Made by a program: the position numbers and the translations under genes | Shown: in pieces, positions 62,174 to 64,000 of the stretch | Layout: every line of letters begins with the position of its first letter | Numbering within the stretch: position 1 is the stretch's first letter | Assembly (NCBI RefSeq): GCF_000172175.1 | Contig: NZ_ABJL02000002.1 | Span: 62,001-126,000, forward strand | Direction: 5' to 3' | DNA length: 64,000 bases | From: Bacteroides intestinalis DSM 17393 | Lineage (GTDB): Bacteria > Bacteroidota > Bacteroidia > Bacteroidales > Bacteroidaceae | The notes under the pieces: model-generated | What the model was told of the DNA's origin: nothing | Seen by the model: the letters and a program-made list of their open reading frames with translations, nothing else | The model's database searches: none

Positions 62174-62181
62174 TATCTTTG
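62174..62181 (+). promoter_or_regulatory. -7 box for the 236-residue membrane protein
   Basis: TATCTTTG, 25 bp before the ATG at 62207. Confidence 0.55.
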
Positions 62182-62206
62182 CTAATCTCCATATTATACT
62201 AATATT

Positions 62207-62917
62207 ATGAAAAAGAAACTGATAGAAAAAATTAAGCGATCAGCTATCAAAGGAAGATTAGGTGATTTCACCTGCAATTTCATCGCAGTCGTACTGGGTA
62301 TTGCAATCACATTCGTGGGAAGTGATATGATTCAGGAGCACAATAAAAAAAAAGAGGTGACACAGGCCCTACAGTTGGTCAAAAGTGAATTACTTATCAA
62401 CCGGGAAACAATAGAAGAGATGATGAAAATAGAAATATTCAACAAAGAAGGTGCATGCTACCTGCTTCAATACAAAGACAAAATGAATGAAGCGTCCTCC
62501 GACTCTCTGAATTACTACGGCTATTTCCCATTCCAATCACAAAATTTTCCTCCGGTCACTGATGCTATGGAAATGCTCAGAGCTTCTTCTGTCATGCAAA
62601 ATATTAAAAACAAAGAGCTTGCTGTCGAAATCATCCAAGCCTATGCCGTAATAAAAAACGCACATCTTTTTTATGAAGGGTTCTCCAAAGCAAAAGACAT
62701 GGCGATAGAAAAGTATACCAGTCAGCAAGAATTTAGAAAAATTTCTAATGAAAATAAGTCATTAAGAGAAACCTGGGAGTTTGCCTTCCGCATCCCAGAA
62801 GGTTTTGCTGCCATGCGGCAAATCTCTTTTGTACATGATGACCCGCATCTCACATACAGCCACTACATGGAACTAATTGATAAAACAATTACCTTTATTG
62901 ATAAAGAATACAATTAG
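62207..62917 (+). CDS. Single-span membrane protein of unknown function (DUF6090-like)
   Basis: 236 residues. A basic N-terminus (MKKKLIEKIKRSAIKGR) precedes one helix (FTCNFIAVVLGIAITFVGS, about 22-42), then a helical periplasmic or cytosolic domain of about 190 residues, with HNKKKEVTQALQLVKSELLINRETIEEM. The pattern of a short helix followed by a repeatedly charged helical region recalls the DUF6090 group in Bacteroidetes, but I am not sure. It has its own promoter and a shared terminator with the ribosomal operon on the opposite strand. Confidence 0.6.
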   Translation: MKKKLIEKIKRSAIKGRLGDFTCNFIAVVLGIAITFVGSDMIQEHNKKKEVTQALQLVKSELLINRETIEEMMKIEIFNKEGACYLLQYKDKMNEASSDSLNYYGYFPFQSQNFPPVTDAMEMLRASSVMQNIKNKELAVEIIQAYAVIKNAHLFYEGFSKAKDMAIEKYTSQQEFRKISNENKSLRETWEFAFRIPEGFAAMRQISFVHDDPHLTYSHYMELIDKTITFIDKEYN

Positions 62918-62933
62918 AACTAACATGCAGTAA

Positions 62934-62976
62934 TAAAAAAGCCCGGCCTCCTTCCGGAAACCAGGCTTCTTTTATA
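62934..62976. terminator. Bidirectional terminator, ribosomal operon and membrane gene
   Basis: A GC-rich stem AAGCCnGG / CCnGGCTT around TCCGGAAGG; on the minus strand it is followed by TTTTTTAT, so it mainly ends the rpsF-rpsR-rplI transcript. Confidence 0.8.
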
Positions 62977-62991
62977 TAGGAAGTTTTTAAA

Positions 62992-63441
62992 TTATGCTTC
63001 TTCAGCAACAACTTCAAAAGGAATCTCTACAGAAACTTCCTTGTGCAGCTTAACGATAGCTTTATATTGGCCAACTTCTTTCACAGCGTCTTTTACAACG
63101 ATGATCTTACGGTCAATTTCATGACCTAACTTAGCCAATTCTTCTGCAATCTGGATGTTACCAACAGAACCGAAGATAGTACCGGTTGAGCTAACTTTAG
63201 TAGCGATCTTCAAAGATACGCCTTCCAATTTAGCTGCCAATGCTTCAGCATCCTTCTTGATTTTTTCCAATTTGTGAGCACGTTGCTTCAAATCTTCAGC
63301 CAACATTTTCTTTGCAGCAGGAGAAGCAATCACAGCTTTACCTGTCGGGATGAGGTAGTTACGACCATAACCAGACTTAACAGTTACGATATCGTTCTTA
63401 TAACCCAAGTTTACAATGTCTTCTTTCAATATAATTTCCAT
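62992..63441 (-). CDS. rplI: 50S ribosomal protein L9
   Basis: 149 residues, the last gene of the rpsF-rpsR-rplI operon. The L9 N-terminal RNA-binding domain reads MEIILKEDIVNLGYKNDIVTVKSGYGRNYLIPTGKA; a long connecting helix follows (about 45-80) and the C-terminal domain has GTIFGSVGNIQIAEEL. It binds 23S rRNA near the L1 stalk. The 15-bp gap to rpsR carries a purine-rich GGAGGA (on the minus strand), a proper Shine-Dalgarno site of the kind common for ribosomal genes in this phylum only sometimes. Confidence 0.98.
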   Translation of the reverse strand: MEIILKEDIVNLGYKNDIVTVKSGYGRNYLIPTGKAVIASPAAKKMLAEDLKQRAHKLEKIKKDAEALAAKLEGVSLKIATKVSSTGTIFGSVGNIQIAEELAKLGHEIDRKIIVVKDAVKEVGQYKAIVKLHKEVSVEIPFEVVAEEA

Positions 63442-63456
63442 ACTTTCCTCCTCCTA

Positions 63457-63726
63457 TTATTTCATCATGTCAGTTACATAAGGCAACAAAGCCAAGTGAC
63501 GGGCTCTCTTTACAGCTTGAGCTACACGACGTTGGAACTTCAAAGAAGTACCGGTGATGCGACGCGGAAGGATCTTACCTTGCTCATTCAAGAATTTCTT
63601 CAAGAATTCAGGATCCTTATAGTCGATATACTTAATACCACTCTTTTTGAAACGGCAGTATTTTTTCTTCTTAACGTCCACTGACGGCGGAGTTAAATAT
63701 CTGATTTCTGATTGAACTTGTGCCAT
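63457..63726 (-). CDS. rpsR: 30S ribosomal protein S18
   Basis: 89 residues, normal length, with the S18 core KYCRFKKSGIKYIDYKDPEFLKKFLNEQGKILPRRITGTSLKFQRRVAQAVKRARHLALLPYV. It binds 16S rRNA together with S6, whose gene lies directly upstream, ending 2 bp before the S18 ATG. A GGAGGATTA stretch overlapping the rpsF stop would serve as ribosome-binding site. Confidence 0.98.
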   Translation of the reverse strand: MAQVQSEIRYLTPPSVDVKKKKYCRFKKSGIKYIDYKDPEFLKKFLNEQGKILPRRITGTSLKFQRRVAQAVKRARHLALLPYVTDMMK

Positions 63727-63728
63727 GA

Positions 63729-64000
63729 TTAATCCTCCTTTTTAGTTGATTTAACACTTCTTCTCTTCGCAGCGTATTCAGCAGCGTACTTGTCTTGCTT
63801 GAAAGTCAAGAAACGGATAACGCGCTCATCACGACGGAAGTTAAGCTCTAACTTGTCAATTACAGTAGGGTCTGCATTGAACTCAATCAGCTGATAGAAA
63901 CCAGTTGACTTCTTCTGGATAGGATATGCCAGTTTTTTCAGTCCCCAGTTTTCCTCATTTACGATCTCAGCACCTTCAGCAGTAAGGATGCCTTTGAATT
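63729..64000 (-). CDS. rpsF: 30S ribosomal protein S6 (5' part outside the window)
   Basis: The frame reads on the minus strand from the window end to TAA at 63729 (the terminal 90 codons). Visible is the S6 pattern GILTAEGAEIVNEENWGLKK, LAYPIQKKSTGFYQLIEFNA and LELNFRRDERVIRFL, with a basic tail ending KRRSVKSTKKED. S6 pairs with S18 on the 30S platform. The S6 N-terminus and the operon promoter are beyond 64000. Confidence 0.97.
   Translation of the reverse strand, partial: FKGILTAEGAEIVNEENWGLKKLAYPIQKKSTGFYQLIEFNADPTVIDKLELNFRRDERVIRFLTFKQDKYAAEYAAKRRSVKSTKKED

Overview
The window is a chromosomal segment of a Bacteroidales bacterium, almost certainly the genus Bacteroides. Evidence: genes are preceded by the Bacteroides-type -7 box TAnnTTTG (often with TTTG about 19-20 bp upstream) rather than sigma70 boxes and Shine-Dalgarno sites; many proteins belong to families typical of the genus (PD40/OmpA envelope proteins, DUF3244, DUF6078, AAA-ATPase_like/DUF1703, AAA_14/DUF4143); there is B12-dependent methylmalonyl-CoA mutase, a class II ribonucleotide reductase and a DPE2-like GH77 amylomaltase. 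No prophage, insertion sequence, CRISPR array or complete mobile element is visible.

Layout. 1-6130: end of an M20 dipeptidase, a PorE-like lipoprotein, topB and a DUF6078 gene. 6180-6400: a nested hairpin followed by seven 22-bp units. 6456-9824: a large secreted beta-helix protein. 10008-14016: mutB-mutA. 14371-18331: AspT-like transporter, cytidylate-kinase-like protein, MATE exporter. 18554-23676: lysS, gpsA, pgi and a HAD phosphatase. 23698-25207: an XRE regulator, a two-gene unit ending in an NGN-only NusG/UpxY protein, and tRNA-Arg(CCG). 25412-27259: asnA and ung. 27279-38505: envelope genes (lptD, HD hydrolase, ArnT-like, GtrA, GtrB-like, AraC regulator, BASS transporter, amidase, MCE protein). 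38506-43854: a possible structured RNA, dnaA, a nitroreductase and nrdJ. 43990-47550: GH77 glucanotransferase, a second decayed copy of the DUF6078/hairpin/array unit in inverse orientation, then folB. 47547-55987: two ATPases of multicopy Bacteroides families flanking a locus of unknown function (TPR sensor, DUF3244 protein, two lipoproteins, outer-membrane barrel). 56082-62917: mgsA, GT2, lipid A acyltransferase, mtaB, acyl-CoA ligase, an Ala-rich lipoprotein and a membrane protein. 62992-64000: rplI, rpsR and the partial rpsF.

Most of the window is core metabolism, translation and envelope biogenesis. The most unusual signal is a two-copy module about 40 kb apart: a small four-cysteine protein gene (intact in one copy, a remnant in the other), a nested stem-loop whose outer stem co-varies between copies, and an array of GTAA-N6-TTAC dyads spaced at exactly 22 bp. 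Other points of interest are a possible structured RNA upstream of dnaA, the XRE/secreted-protein/NGN-only cassette beside a tRNA, the envelope-sensor locus at 49.5-54.7 kb, and a 25-bp inverted repeat lying on the promoter of the DUF4143 ATPase.
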